Below are positions 53,517 to 62,674 of a DNA stretch of 64,000 nt, piece after piece. Origin of the DNA: Streptomyces sp. NBC_01224 (GTDB lineage: Bacteria; Actinomycetota; Actinomycetes; Streptomycetales; Streptomycetaceae); NCBI RefSeq assembly GCF_036002945.1, contig NZ_CP108529.1:6877001-6941000 (forward strand). Reading direction: 5' to 3'. The position numbers and the translations under genes were made by a program. Within the stretch, counting starts at the first letter, position 1. The number at the start of each line of letters is the position of its first letter. Under the pieces are notes generated by a model, which made no database searches, had not been told where the DNA came from, and saw nothing but the letters and a program-made list of their open reading frames with translations.

Positions 53517-55190
53517 ATGCTTGAGCCCGCTCTGCTCGCCCACGGCCTCGTCCGCACACTCGGCGACCGACGGGTGCTCGACGGTGTCTCCCTGACAGCC
53601 TCGCCCGGGCACCGCATCGGGCTGATCGGGGAGAACGGCGTCGGCAAGTCGACCCTGCTGCGCCTGCTGGCCGGGACGGACGAGCCTGACGCCGGCAGCG
53701 TCTCGATACCGCCCGATCTGGGCTTTCTTCAGCAGGAAATGCCATACGACGCCGCCGTGACGATCGCCGACGTACTCGACGACGCCCTGCGCGAGGCCAG
53801 GGAGGACCTCGCCGAGCTGGAACGTCTCACCGAGCAGCTCGCGCGGACCGCGCAGGACGCGCCTGAGTACACCGGCCTGCTCGACGCGTACGGTGTCCGG
53901 CTCGAACAGGCCCAGGAACGGGAGGTCTGGGACGCCGACCGGCGTGCCGCGCTCGTGCTCGATGGCCTCGGCCTCGGCGCCTTCGGACACGATCGGACGC
54001 TCGGGTCGCTGTCCGGCGGGCAGCGCGGCCGGCTCGCGCTGGCCGCGCTGCTGGTCCGGCGGCCTTCCGCGCTGCTGCTGGACGAACCGACCAACCATCT
54101 CGACGACGGTGCCGCCGCCTTCGTCGAGGAGCAGCTGCGCACCCTGCCCGGGGTCGTCGTGCTGGCCAGCCACGACCGGGCCTTTTTGGACGCCACGTGC
54201 ACGGACCTGATCGACCTCGACCCCGCGATGGACGGCCCGGTCCGCTATGGCGGCAACTACAGCGGCTACCTGGCCGAGAAGCGTGCTGAGCGGGAACGCT
54301 GGGAACGGCGCTGGGCCGAGGAACTGAAGGAACGGGCGGCGCTACGGGTGTGCGCCGGGGTCACCGCGCACCGCGTCGCACAGGACCGGGGGCCGAGTGA
54401 CAACGAGAAGATGGGCTACGGCCACCGCGCCGGCCGGGTCCAGAGCCAGATTTCCCGGCGGGTGCGCAACGCCACCCGCCGCCTGGAGGAGCTGGAGCGC
54501 TCCCAGGTCGGCGAGCCGCCGAAGCCGCTGCGGTTCGGGAGCACGGCGCTCGCCGCACCGGCGGCGGAGGGCGACGGTCCGCTGGTGTCCCTGGATGACG
54601 TACGGGTGCCGGGCCGGCTCGCAGTGGTGAGTGCGGAGGTGTCGGCGACGGACCGTCTGCTGGTCACCGGTGGGAACGGGACCGGGAAGTCGACTCTGCT
54701 GGCTGTACTCGCCGGTCGGCTCACACCCGAGGGCCAGGTGCGGCGGCAGCGCGGACTGACCGTGGGACTGCTCGCCCAGGACACCGTTTTCCACGTCCCG
54801 GACCGGTCCGTCCGGGACACCTATGAGCTGGCGCTGGGTGCCGAGCGGGCCGAGGCGGTGCCGCTGGGCTCGCTGGGTCTGATGCACGAGGCGGACCTGG
54901 ACAAGCCGGTCGGCCGACTCTCGGTCGGACAGCGCCGACGGCTCGCGCTTGCGCTGCTGGTGGCGCGGCCGCCGCAGTTGCTGCTGCTCGACGAACCTAC
55001 CAACCACCTGTCGCCGCGCCTGTGCGACGAGCTGGAGGCGGCGCTGGGCACCGGCCCCGGCGCGATCGTGCTGGCCAGCCACGACCGCTGGCTTCGGGAG
55101 CGCTGGCAGGGACGGGAGATCCAGCTCGGCTCCGACCGTGAGCGCTCGGCAAGGACCCGGAGTCCTGGCTCGGACACCAGCCGCAGGTAG
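53517..55190 (+). CDS. ABC-F ATPase (second)
   Basis: A 557-aa ABC-F protein: domain 1 GLIGENGVGKSTLLRLL, LGSLSGGQRGRLALAALL, LLLDEPTNHLDDG; domain 2 VTGGNGTGKSTLLAVLAG, RLSVGQRRRLALALLV, LLLDEPTNHLSPR. The interdomain linker (about 240-330) is basic and helical. It resembles actinomycete antibiotic-resistance ABC-F proteins in layout. The last 15 residues (RSARTRSPGSDTSRR) look unlike the family end and run up to the mobile-element remnant, so the 3' end may have been altered by an insertion. Confidence 0.82.
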   Translation: MLEPALLAHGLVRTLGDRRVLDGVSLTASPGHRIGLIGENGVGKSTLLRLLAGTDEPDAGSVSIPPDLGFLQQEMPYDAAVTIADVLDDALREAREDLAELERLTEQLARTAQDAPEYTGLLDAYGVRLEQAQEREVWDADRRAALVLDGLGLGAFGHDRTLGSLSGGQRGRLALAALLVRRPSALLLDEPTNHLDDGAAAFVEEQLRTLPGVVVLASHDRAFLDATCTDLIDLDPAMDGPVRYGGNYSGYLAEKRAERERWERRWAEELKERAALRVCAGVTAHRVAQDRGPSDNEKMGYGHRAGRVQSQISRRVRNATRRLEELERSQVGEPPKPLRFGSTALAAPAAEGDGPLVSLDDVRVPGRLAVVSAEVSATDRLLVTGGNGTGKSTLLAVLAGRLTPEGQVRRQRGLTVGLLAQDTVFHVPDRSVRDTYELALGAERAEAVPLGSLGLMHEADLDKPVGRLSVGQRRRLALALLVARPPQLLLLDEPTNHLSPRLCDELEAALGTGPGAIVLASHDRWLRERWQGREIQLGSDRERSARTRSPGSDTSRR

Positions 55191-55193
55191 TGG

Positions 55194-55744
55194 TCAGGAC
55201 CTCGTGACTGCGGTCTTCTTGGGCCGGCGCGGGACGGTCTTGGTCTTGTCGAGGTGCCCGTACACCGTCGACCGGTCCACGCCGAACAGGTCGGCGACCT
55301 GCTGGACGGTCTCTCGCGGGCGTCGTAGAGCTGCTGAGCGAGCGCGGCCCGGTCCTCGGTGAGCCGGGGTCGGCGCCCGCCGACCCCGGCCGCGAGCCTG
55401 CGCGGCGGCGAGCCGGCGGCGTACCGCCGCTTCTCCCGCCACCCTGCGCACCGCGCCGACCTGCTTGGCCGGCACCGAGACACCCGGCAGCAGCACCCGG
55501 TTGCGGCGCAGCCACCCGACTGCCTGGTTGAACAGCGCCACCGGCCCCTCAGCCCCCGTCCACGCCCGCCGAAGCAGGAACGTCCGGAACTTCCGGAACT
55601 TCCGGCCCACTCCAGATCCTCGAACGGGTGGTAGCCGTAGGCGTCCCGGATCTGCCACGCGTGCTCGTACGCCGTCTTCGGCCGCTCAGAACCGGCGCTG
55701 CGCTGAACGACCGAGATCAATCTCAGCGCCGACCACGGTTCCAT
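55194..55744 (-). pseudogene. Tn3-type transposase/resolvase remnant, frameshifted
   Basis: Reading leftward from 55744, pieces match an N-terminal Tn3-family transposase (DUF4158-like; YEHAWQIRDAYGYHPFEDLEW, then ALFNQAVGWLRRNRVLLPGV in another frame), with a duplicated FRKFRTF segment, then a resolvase C-terminus (RPRLTEDRAALAQQLYDARE changing frame to ETVQQVADLFGVDRSTVYGH). At least two frameshifts, and two different proteins fused, mark it as dead. No inverted-repeat ends are visible. It adjoins the second ABC-F gene. Confidence 0.75.
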
Positions 55745-55761
55745 TGATCCCCGGGGCCGGG

Positions 55762-56571
55762 CTAGTGCGGCCAGATCGGCGCGTTGGTGCAGAAGTGGCC
55801 GCCGAGGTGGGCGTGGTCGGGGTTGTCCGGGTCCAGCTCACCCTGTTCGGCGATGAGCTTGGCCGCGTACGGCTCCGAGTCGTCCCTCGGCTCGTATCCG
55901 AGCGAGCGGGCCGTCGTCAGGTCCCACCACAGCCGGGTGTTGCCGGACGAGCCGTGGACGACGGTGTGCCGCACGTCCTCGGCGGTGAGTGCGGCGTGGA
56001 AGAGCCGGGCGCCGTCCTCGGGGCTCATCCAGACCGCGAGCATCCGTACGGATGTCGGTTCCGGGAAGCAGGAGCCGATGCGTACGGAGACGGTTTCCAT
56101 GCCGTGCCGGTCCCAGTACAGCTGGGCGAGGTCCTCGCCGAAGGACTTGGACAGGCCGTAGAAGGTGTCGGGGCGGCGCGGGGCGTCGATGGGGATCAGC
56201 GGGTCGCCGGGGAGCGGGCGGGGGGTGTAGCCGACGACATGGTTGGAGGAGGCGAACACGATGCGTCCGACGCCCTCTTCGCGCGCGGCCTCGTAGAGGT
56301 TGTACGTCCCCTCGATGTTCGCCTTCAGAATCTTGTCGAACGAGGCTTCCAGGGAGATGCCCGCGAGGTGAATGATCGCGTCGACCCCCCGCACGGCCTC
56401 GCGCAGCGCCCCCTTGTCACCGAGGTCGGCCGTGATCGCGTCCGGCTCGCCCTCGATCGGGGCGACGTCGAAGAGGCGGAGCTCGTAGCCGTAAGCGGGC
56501 AGAAGTCCGCGCATCAGGGTGCCGAGACCGCCGGCGGCGCCGGTGAGCAGGACGGTGCGGGGAGCGGGCAT
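55762..56571 (-). CDS. udh: NAD-dependent epimerase/dehydratase, uronate dehydrogenase-like
   Basis: A 269-aa short-chain dehydrogenase. The NAD motif TGAAGGLG (residues 10-17), the catalytic S108/S109 region (ASSNHVVG) and Y138-x3-K142 (TFYGLSKSF) match uronate dehydrogenases, which oxidise glucuronate or galacturonate to the aldarolactone. The nearby kdgD supports that role. Divergent from kdgD across a 327-base region with candidate operators. Confidence 0.8.
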   Translation of the reverse strand: MPAPRTVLLTGAAGGLGTLMRGLLPAYGYELRLFDVAPIEGEPDAITADLGDKGALREAVRGVDAIIHLAGISLEASFDKILKANIEGTYNLYEAAREEGVGRIVFASSNHVVGYTPRPLPGDPLIPIDAPRRPDTFYGLSKSFGEDLAQLYWDRHGMETVSVRIGSCFPEPTSVRMLAVWMSPEDGARLFHAALTAEDVRHTVVHGSSGNTRLWWDLTTARSLGYEPRDDSEPYAAKLIAEQGELDPDNPDHAHLGGHFCTNAPIWPH

Positions 56572-56676
56572 ACGCGGATCTCCTCGATAGGTGCACGCGC
56601 GCGGCCTGCGCGCGTGTGCACGGCCCCTGCGGTACCTGCGACATGTACCCGTGGGACGTCAAATCCATGGACGACA

Positions 56677-56855
56677 TTCATATGCATGGACAAGCTAAGA
56701 AGTCATGACGCACTGCGTCAAGTGCCGGGCGCCTCTCTCGCGGACTCTCTCGCGGAGTCCGTAACTCCGTCTTCGTGAACGGACGGGTTGCGCGTTCCCG
56801 CCTTGACCTGCGCCGGGCTGCTGCCTTAGCGTGAAGGCGTTCATGAATATGGACA
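56677..56855. promoter_or_regulatory. Divergent control region between udh and kdgD
   Basis: The 327-base gap (56572-56898) has no gene. It holds a perfect 7-1-7 palindrome TGACGCA-C-TGCGTCA (56706-56720), a 16-base motif present twice with 13 matching bases (TTCATATGCATGGACA at 56677-56692 and TTCATGAATATGGACA at 56840-56855), and a 12-base tandem duplication CTCTCTCGCGGA (56733-56756). Good candidates for regulator sites serving both genes. Confidence 0.45.
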
Positions 56856-56898
56856 CCGATCAGAATTGTGCACGCCTGAACCTGCTCAGGGAGCGCCC

Positions 56899-57858
56899 GT
56901 GACCTCAGCCCCTCTTGCCGCCCGACTCAGCCGTGTCGCCGGGCCGCTCTTCTTCCCCGTCACCGCGTACGGACCGGACGGCGCGATCGACATCGACGCT
57001 TTCCGCACGCATGTGCGGACCGGCGTCGACGCCGGTGCGGCGGCCGTCTTCGCCTGCTGCGGCACCGGCGAGTTCCATGCCCTGACGCCGGAGGAATTCC
57101 GCCTCGTCGTCGCCGCGGCCGTCGAGGAGACCGCCGGAGAGGTGCCCGTCGTCGCGGGAGCCGGATACGGCACGGCGCTCGCGATCCAGTACGCGAAGCT
57201 CGCCGAGGACGCGGGCGCGGACGGGCTCCTCGCCATGCCCCCGTATCTCGTCCTCGCCGACCAGGCGGGGCTGCTGAGCCACTACACGGCGCTCGCCGCG
57301 GCCACCGGTCTGGAGACGATCGTCTACCAGCGGGACAACGCCGTCTTCACCCCGGAGACCGTCGTCGCACTGGCCGGGGCGCCCGGCATCATCGGCCTCA
57401 AGGACGGCTACGGCGACCTCGACCTGATGCAGCGGATCGTCAGCGCCGTCCGCACCGAACTGCCCGGCCAGGACTTCCTCTACTTCAACGGGCTGCCCAC
57501 CGCCGAACTCACCGGCCTCGCCTACCGGGGCATCGGCGTCACCCTCTATTCCTCCGCCGTCTTCGCCTTCGCACCCGACATCGCGCTCGCCTTCTACCGG
57601 GCGCTGGACTCCGGCGACGACGACCTGGCGGGTGCGCTCCTCGACCACTTCTACCGGCCACTCGTCGAACTGCGCGCCAAGGGCCGCGGCTATGCCGTCT
57701 CGCTCGTCAAGGCGGCGGTCCGGCTCGGCGGCCTGGATGTGGGCGAGGTCCGCACCCCGCTCACCGAGCCGCCCACCGCTCACATCGAGGAGCTCGCCGA
57801 GATCATCGCGCGCGGCCGAGCCCTGCTGGAGAAGTACGGGCAGGAGCAGCGCGGGTGA
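56899..57858 (+). CDS. kdgD: 5-Dehydro-4-deoxyglucarate dehydratase
   Basis: A 319-aa DapA-superfamily lyase that dehydrates and decarboxylates 5-dehydro-4-deoxyglucarate to 2,5-dioxovalerate. Family motifs: GPLFFPVTAYG, CCGTGEFHALTPEE (KdgD-type, in place of GTTGE), Y143 (VYQRDNA) and Schiff-base K168 (IIGLKDGYGDLDLMQ). GTG 56899 has AGGGAG upstream. The stop overlaps the next gene (GTGA). It joins udh and the dehydrogenase at 63600 in an uronate/aldarate pathway. Confidence 0.9.
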   Translation: MTSAPLAARLSRVAGPLFFPVTAYGPDGAIDIDAFRTHVRTGVDAGAAAVFACCGTGEFHALTPEEFRLVVAAAVEETAGEVPVVAGAGYGTALAIQYAKLAEDAGADGLLAMPPYLVLADQAGLLSHYTALAAATGLETIVYQRDNAVFTPETVVALAGAPGIIGLKDGYGDLDLMQRIVSAVRTELPGQDFLYFNGLPTAELTGLAYRGIGVTLYSSAVFAFAPDIALAFYRALDSGDDDLAGALLDHFYRPLVELRAKGRGYAVSLVKAAVRLGGLDVGEVRTPLTEPPTAHIEELAEIIARGRALLEKYGQEQRG

Positions 57859-59033
57859 AGACCTCCGCCTTCCTCTACCCGTGGGACGTCGTCGGCGACC
57901 CGGACGCGGCCGCCCGCTTCGCCGACCTGGGAGTCCAGCAGGTGACGCTCGCCGCCGCCTATCACTCCACCCGGGCGTTGACCCCGCGTCACCCCGGCCG
58001 CCGCATCGTCACAGCCGAGCATGGAGCGGTGCTCTACCCGCCGGACGCCACCCGGTGGGCGGGGCGCGAGCTGCGTCCGTACGAGCAGTCCTGGGTGGCC
58101 TCGGACGATCCGTACGCCGAGGCCGCACAGGCCCTCACCGACGCCGGTCTCGAGGTGCACACCTGGGTGGTCCTGGCGCACAACTCCCGGCTGGGCGCCG
58201 AGCACCCGGACACCTCCGTGGTCAACGCGTACGGCGACCGTTACCCCTGGGCGCCGTGCATCGCACGGCCCGCGGTGGGCGAGTATCTGGTCGCTCTGGC
58301 GGCGGAGGCGGCGGTACGAGGCGGTGCGCGCGGTACCGAGCTGGAGTCCTGCGGCTGGTACGGCTTCGCGCATCTGCACGCCCACGACAAGATCGCGGGC
58401 GTCGGCCTCGGGGACGCGGCACAGTATCTGATGTCGCTCTGCTTCTGCCCCGACTGCCGGACCGGATACGCTGAACACGACCTGGACGCCGATGAGTTGG
58501 CCGCTGCCGTACGCCGCGCGCTGAAACCGGCCTGGTCCGGTTCCGGCTCCCCGGAGGCCGGGTGGGCGGGCATCGAGAAGCTCCTCGGCGCCGACCTCGC
58601 CGCCGCCACCCTCCAGTGGCGCGGCCAGGTCGCCCGTACGCTCCAGGAGTCCGCGGTCGCCGCCGTACGGGAGGCGGCGAAGCCGGGCTTCCAGGTGCTG
58701 CTGCACGCCGACCCCGCGCCGTACCGCTGTGGTGCCAACGTCGGTGTCGACCCGGAGCACATCCTGTCCGTGGCGGACGGTGTGGTGCTGCCCTGCACCG
58801 GCGGCGACGCGGCGCGCGAGGCCGCACTCGGCCCATTCGCCGGGCGCGAGGGCGTGCTCGCGGCCAACTTCACCGTGGTCACGGGAATGGGCGGCAGCCC
58901 CACCACGCTGGAGCGCGACGCCGCGCATGCGGCATCGTGCGGCGCGAACCAACTGCGCCTGTACCACGCCGGGTTGGCCTCCGACCCGGACCTCAGGACC
59001 GTCGCCCGAGCACTGTCACGCCTCGGTCGATGA
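57855..59033 (+). CDS. Uncharacterised protein coupled to kdgD
   Basis: A 392-aa protein that I do not assign to a named family. Features: an opening FLYPWDVVGDPDAAARFADL, aromatic and His motifs (AAYHSTRALTPRHPGR), and a cysteine-rich CFCPDCRTGY near residue 200; the strand-helix rhythm suggests a TIM barrel like putative glycoside hydrolases. GTG 57855 overlaps the kdgD stop, so it is part of the sugar-acid operon. It may act on a uronate-containing substrate; inference only. Confidence 0.75.
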   Translation: MKTSAFLYPWDVVGDPDAAARFADLGVQQVTLAAAYHSTRALTPRHPGRRIVTAEHGAVLYPPDATRWAGRELRPYEQSWVASDDPYAEAAQALTDAGLEVHTWVVLAHNSRLGAEHPDTSVVNAYGDRYPWAPCIARPAVGEYLVALAAEAAVRGGARGTELESCGWYGFAHLHAHDKIAGVGLGDAAQYLMSLCFCPDCRTGYAEHDLDADELAAAVRRALKPAWSGSGSPEAGWAGIEKLLGADLAAATLQWRGQVARTLQESAVAAVREAAKPGFQVLLHADPAPYRCGANVGVDPEHILSVADGVVLPCTGGDAAREAALGPFAGREGVLAANFTVVTGMGGSPTTLERDAAHAASCGANQLRLYHAGLASDPDLRTVARALSRLGR

Positions 59034-60290
59034 AGGAAACGGGCCGGTGGGGGCGTCAGCGGTCCCCAAGCTCTCAACTTCGTTCGAGCAGGGAGACCCC
59101 ATCCGCCGGCCCGTGACCAGCAGGGCCGCCGTCAGCAGTGCGGCGGCAGCGACCACCGGCAGCAGCACCCGGATGTCCACCAGCGCGACCAGCCCCGCAC
59201 CGAGCGCCAGCGCCACCGCGTTCGGCACCATCATCAGCGTATTGGCGGTCGCGGCGGTACGGCCCAGCACGGCGTCCGGAGTCTCCCGCTGCACCGCCGT
59301 CATCGCGGCGATCAGTACACACGGCAGCCCCATACCGATGGCCGCGCTCGCCACCAGCGCCGCCGTGTCGTACGGCAGTGCCCGTACCCCCACCGCCACC
59401 GCGAACAGAGCGATCCCGGCCGCCGTGAACACCCGCTCCGGCAGCCGCCGAAGCAACGGCCCGGCCAGCAGCCCGACAGTGACGGACCCGGCGCCCTGCA
59501 CCGCGTACAGCACACCCGCGTACGTGGGGGAGTGCCCGAGACCGTCATCGACGACGGCATAGATCGCTGCCCCGTTGAGCCCCGCGCACAGCATCGTCAC
59601 CGAGCCCGCCAGCACGAGCGGCCGCAGCACCGGTGACTTCCACACCTGCCGCATGCCCGCGGCGAGTTCGCCCCGTCGGCCGGCCGGAGGGGCCGTGGCC
59701 GGCTCCCGTACCGGCAGCAGCGCGTAGACGCCGGCCGCCAGCGCGAACGACACCGCGTCCAGCAGTGCCACCGCACCGCCCCCGAAGCCGGCGTACAGTC
59801 CGGCGCCGGTCAGCGGCGCCAGCAGCTTCATGCCCTCGCCGGCCATCGTCCGCAGCCCGTTGAAATCACCCAGCAGCCGGGCGTCGACGGCGCCGGCGAC
59901 CAGCGCCGACTCGGCCGCGTCCATCAGTACGGAACTCGTTCCGTACAGGACGAGCACGGTGAAGAGGATCCAGATCCGCCCCGCCGAATCGACCACGATC
60001 AGCGAGGCCAGCAGCCCCGCCATGACGAGATTCGACCAGACGAGGAGCGGCTTTCTGGGGAGCCGGTCGGCGATCGTCCCGAGGGCGGGCCCGACCAGCA
60101 CCGGCAGCCACATGGCGAAAACGGCGAGCGCCGCCAGACTGTCCGACCCGGTGAGCGATTTGACCCAGACCCCGGCCGCGAGCCACATCGCGGACGTCCC
60201 GAAACCGGAGACGACGACCGCCGTGAGAAACAGCCCCGCCGTACGGTCCCGCAGCACCCGTACCGTCGCCGACCTTGCCATCGCACCCAC
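59016..60290 (-). CDS. MFS transporter
   Basis: A 424-aa major-facilitator protein with about 12 helices and the motif-A-like GTIADRLPRKPLLVWSN. GTG 60290 (VGAMARSATVRVL) is chosen because AGGAGG lies six bases upstream; ATG 60356 would add 22 residues without a good ribosome-binding site. Its last 18 bases overlap the convergent upstream gene. Typical of drug or metabolite exporters; substrate unknown. Confidence 0.85.
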   Translation of the reverse strand: MGAMARSATVRVLRDRTAGLFLTAVVVSGFGTSAMWLAAGVWVKSLTGSDSLAALAVFAMWLPVLVGPALGTIADRLPRKPLLVWSNLVMAGLLASLIVVDSAGRIWILFTVLVLYGTSSVLMDAAESALVAGAVDARLLGDFNGLRTMAGEGMKLLAPLTGAGLYAGFGGGAVALLDAVSFALAAGVYALLPVREPATAPPAGRRGELAAGMRQVWKSPVLRPLVLAGSVTMLCAGLNGAAIYAVVDDGLGHSPTYAGVLYAVQGAGSVTVGLLAGPLLRRLPERVFTAAGIALFAVAVGVRALPYDTAALVASAAIGMGLPCVLIAAMTAVQRETPDAVLGRTAATANTLMMVPNAVALALGAGLVALVDIRVLLPVVAAAALLTAALLVTGRRMGSPCSNEVESLGTADAPTGPFPSSTEA

Positions 60291-60644
60291 CGCAGCCCTC
60301 CTGATCCGCACGCTCGTCACGTGGTCAGGCTGGTGAGTAAGGACGTCCGACGGCATCGGGCGGATGCCCTACTCCTGCTCGGCCGCACCCGTTGCCACTG
60401 CACCAGGTGTACGGCGCATGCCGGATGTCCGTGAAGTTCTTCTCTCGGAAGCGTTGGACAGTACGTGCTGGAGGCGATCAAGCACGCGATCCTCACCGCC
60501 GCAGTTGCTCGGCGTGAAGCAGCTGCGGCGGCAGGCCGGTCCCGGCGAGTCCGTCGGGCGTGCAGGGGTCGGGCGGCGGAGGTCATCGGCCGGATTCCGA
60601 CAGCCGGAGCCCGGCCTCCGCGCCTGCCCCTCTCACCCCTTTTC
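60291..60644. other. 354-bp gap without a recognised gene
   Basis: No convincing CDS, RNA or hairpin. A 10-base tandem CTCACCCCTT lies at its right end near 60632-60653, running into the 3' end of the PBP gene. Confidence 0.4.
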
Positions 60645-62096
60645 TCACCCCTTGAGCGCTGCCTTCATCATCTTCTGAGCGATCGGCGCCGCCAGGCCGT
60701 TGCCGCTGACCTCCGAGCGGGCCGCGCCCGAGTCCTCGACGAGCACCGCCACCGCGACCTCCTTGCCGCTGGAGTTGTCCTTCGCGTACGAGGTGAACCA
60801 GGCGTACGGGGTCTTGCTGTTGCCCACGCCGTTCTGCGCGGTACCCGTCTTGCCGCCCACTTCGGCTCCGGCGATCCGGGCGTTGGTGCCGGTGCCCTCT
60901 TCGACGACGGTCACCATCGCGCTGCGCAGCTGCTCGGCGGTGGACTGCGAGACGACCCGCTTCGTGTCCCCGTCCGCGAAGTCCTCAAGCGTGTTGCCCT
61001 TGGAGTCGGTCACCGCGGACACCATGTGCGGTGCTGCCAGTTCGCCACCGTTGGCGAGGGTGGCCGAGACCATGGCGATCTGCAGCGGCGTCGCGGTGAC
61101 CTCGAACTGGCCGATGCCCGTCAGCGCCGTCTGCGGCTTGTCCATGCCGGACGGGTAGACGCTCTTGGAGGCCCGTACCGGCACGTCGAGCTTCTCGGTG
61201 TTGAAGCCGAACTTCTCCGCCATCGCCCTGACCTTGTCCTGGCCGAGGTCGGCGGCGACCTTCGCGAAGACGTTGTTGCAGGAGTACTGGAGCGCGGTGC
61301 GCAGCGTGGCGTTCTCGCAGGGGGCCGAGGCGCTCTCGTTCTTCAGGACCGTGCTGGTGCCCGGCAGGGTGTACGGATTGGGGCTGTCCGTGCGCTCGTC
61401 GACGGAGCCGTACAGCCCGTTCTCCAGCGCCGCGGCCGCCACCACCAGCTTGAACGTCGAACCGGGTGCCAGCGGCTGCCGCAGCGCACGGTTGACCAGC
61501 GGCTTGCTCTCGTCGTCGAGCAGCTTCTTCCAGGCGTCGCCGTCCGCCGTCCCGCTGATCGTCGACGGGTCGTACGAAGGGGTGGAGACCATGCCCAGGA
61601 TCTGCCCGGTCTTCGGGTCGATCGCGACCGCCGCACCCTTGTCGTTGCCGAGCGCCTCGTACGCCGCCTTCTGCACATCGGGGTCGATCGTCGTCAGGAC
61701 GTTGCCGGGGGAGGCCTGCTTGCCCGTCACCACGTCCATCGGGTTCTTCAGCCGGTCGTCGGTGCCATCCAGCACATGGCTGTAGATCCCTTCGAGCTGC
61801 GTGGCACCGTACGCCTGCGAGCTGTAGCCGGTGACGGCCGAGTAGAGCTCGCCCTGCGTATAGGTGCGCTTGTACGCGAGGTCGCTGCCCACCGTCCTCT
61901 TCGATCCGGTGACCGGGTTCCCGGGCACGATGATGTCACCGAGCGGCTGCGCGTACTGCGCGATGGTGTTCCGCCGGTTGTGGTCGTCGTCTGCGAGCGC
62001 CTGTGCCTGGTACGCCTGCACCCAGGTCGCCCGCAGCAGCAGGGCGAGCACCAGCAGCAGGCAGAAGACCGAGGTGTGCCTGATCGTTTTGTTCAT
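60645..62096 (-). CDS. Class B penicillin-binding protein (PbpA-like transpeptidase)
   Basis: A 483-aa transpeptidase with one N-terminal membrane anchor (VFCLLLVLALLLRATWV) and a C-terminal penicillin-binding domain: S213-T-F-K216 (PGSTFKLV), S272-x-N274 (YSCNN) and K416-T-G418 (GGKTGTAQ). It resembles actinobacterial PbpA, which cross-links peptidoglycan at division. ATG 62096. No ftsW/rodA neighbour, so it is likely one of several PBP paralogues. Confidence 0.9.
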   Translation of the reverse strand: MNKTIRHTSVFCLLLVLALLLRATWVQAYQAQALADDDHNRRNTIAQYAQPLGDIIVPGNPVTGSKRTVGSDLAYKRTYTQGELYSAVTGYSSQAYGATQLEGIYSHVLDGTDDRLKNPMDVVTGKQASPGNVLTTIDPDVQKAAYEALGNDKGAAVAIDPKTGQILGMVSTPSYDPSTISGTADGDAWKKLLDDESKPLVNRALRQPLAPGSTFKLVVAAAALENGLYGSVDERTDSPNPYTLPGTSTVLKNESASAPCENATLRTALQYSCNNVFAKVAADLGQDKVRAMAEKFGFNTEKLDVPVRASKSVYPSGMDKPQTALTGIGQFEVTATPLQIAMVSATLANGGELAAPHMVSAVTDSKGNTLEDFADGDTKRVVSQSTAEQLRSAMVTVVEEGTGTNARIAGAEVGGKTGTAQNGVGNSKTPYAWFTSYAKDNSSGKEVAVAVLVEDSGAARSEVSGNGLAAPIAQKMMKAALKG

Positions 62097-62198
62097 CCCA
62101 CGGGAGGGACGAGCGGGGCGCCGCGCGGCGTTCCCGGTTGTGCCGCTTCTCACCGATTCCTCATGATCGGCCGGGGCGGCCGGGGGCGATGCCCCGGG

Positions 62199-62672
62199 TC
62201 ACCCCGCCAGGGCGAACAGCAGCTCGTCGGTGTCCTCACCGCGGGCGTGCGAGAACCCGTGGTCCTTGCCGGTGACGGTGAACCCGCACTTCTCCAGCAC
62301 CCGGCGCGAACCGGTGTTGTCGGCCGCGGCCCGTGCGTGCAGCGGGCGTTCCGGTACGACGTCGAGCAACGCGCGCAGCGCGGCCGTCGCGAGCCCGCGG
62401 CCCCAGTGCGCCCTGTCGATCCAGTAGGTGACCTGACGGTCGTCCGGCGGCCCGTACGCCCCGGCGTTGCCGACCACCGCGCCGTCCACGACCACCGTCC
62501 GCATGACGATGGAGCCGTCGGCCAGGATCCGTCGCCAGTGGGCGTCGAACGCATCCCGGTCGGTGGGGTCCTCGCTGGTGAAGGCGGCCGTCCTGACCGA
62601 CTCCGGGTCGGACATGAACGCGAAGAACAATGACAGATCGCTGTCGCGCACCTCGCGCAGGGCAACCCGCAT
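62199..62672 (-). CDS. GNAT acetyltransferase
   Basis: A 157-aa GNAT protein of the RimJ/RimL-like type: LREVRDSDLSLFFAFMSDPE, then YWIDRAHWGRGLATAALRAL (acetyl-CoA loop) and ADNTGSRRVLEKCGFTVTG. It starts two bases after the iclR stop and so shares its transcript. Acceptor unknown. Confidence 0.88.
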   Translation of the reverse strand: MRVALREVRDSDLSLFFAFMSDPESVRTAAFTSEDPTDRDAFDAHWRRILADGSIVMRTVVVDGAVVGNAGAYGPPDDRQVTYWIDRAHWGRGLATAALRALLDVVPERPLHARAAADNTGSRRVLEKCGFTVTGKDHGFSHARGEDTDELLFALAG

Positions 62673-62674
62673 GA

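Noticed and set aside
60364..60644. Possible gene or transposase scrap left of the PBP gene
   Set aside because: No reading frame looks like a known protein; composition is mixed.
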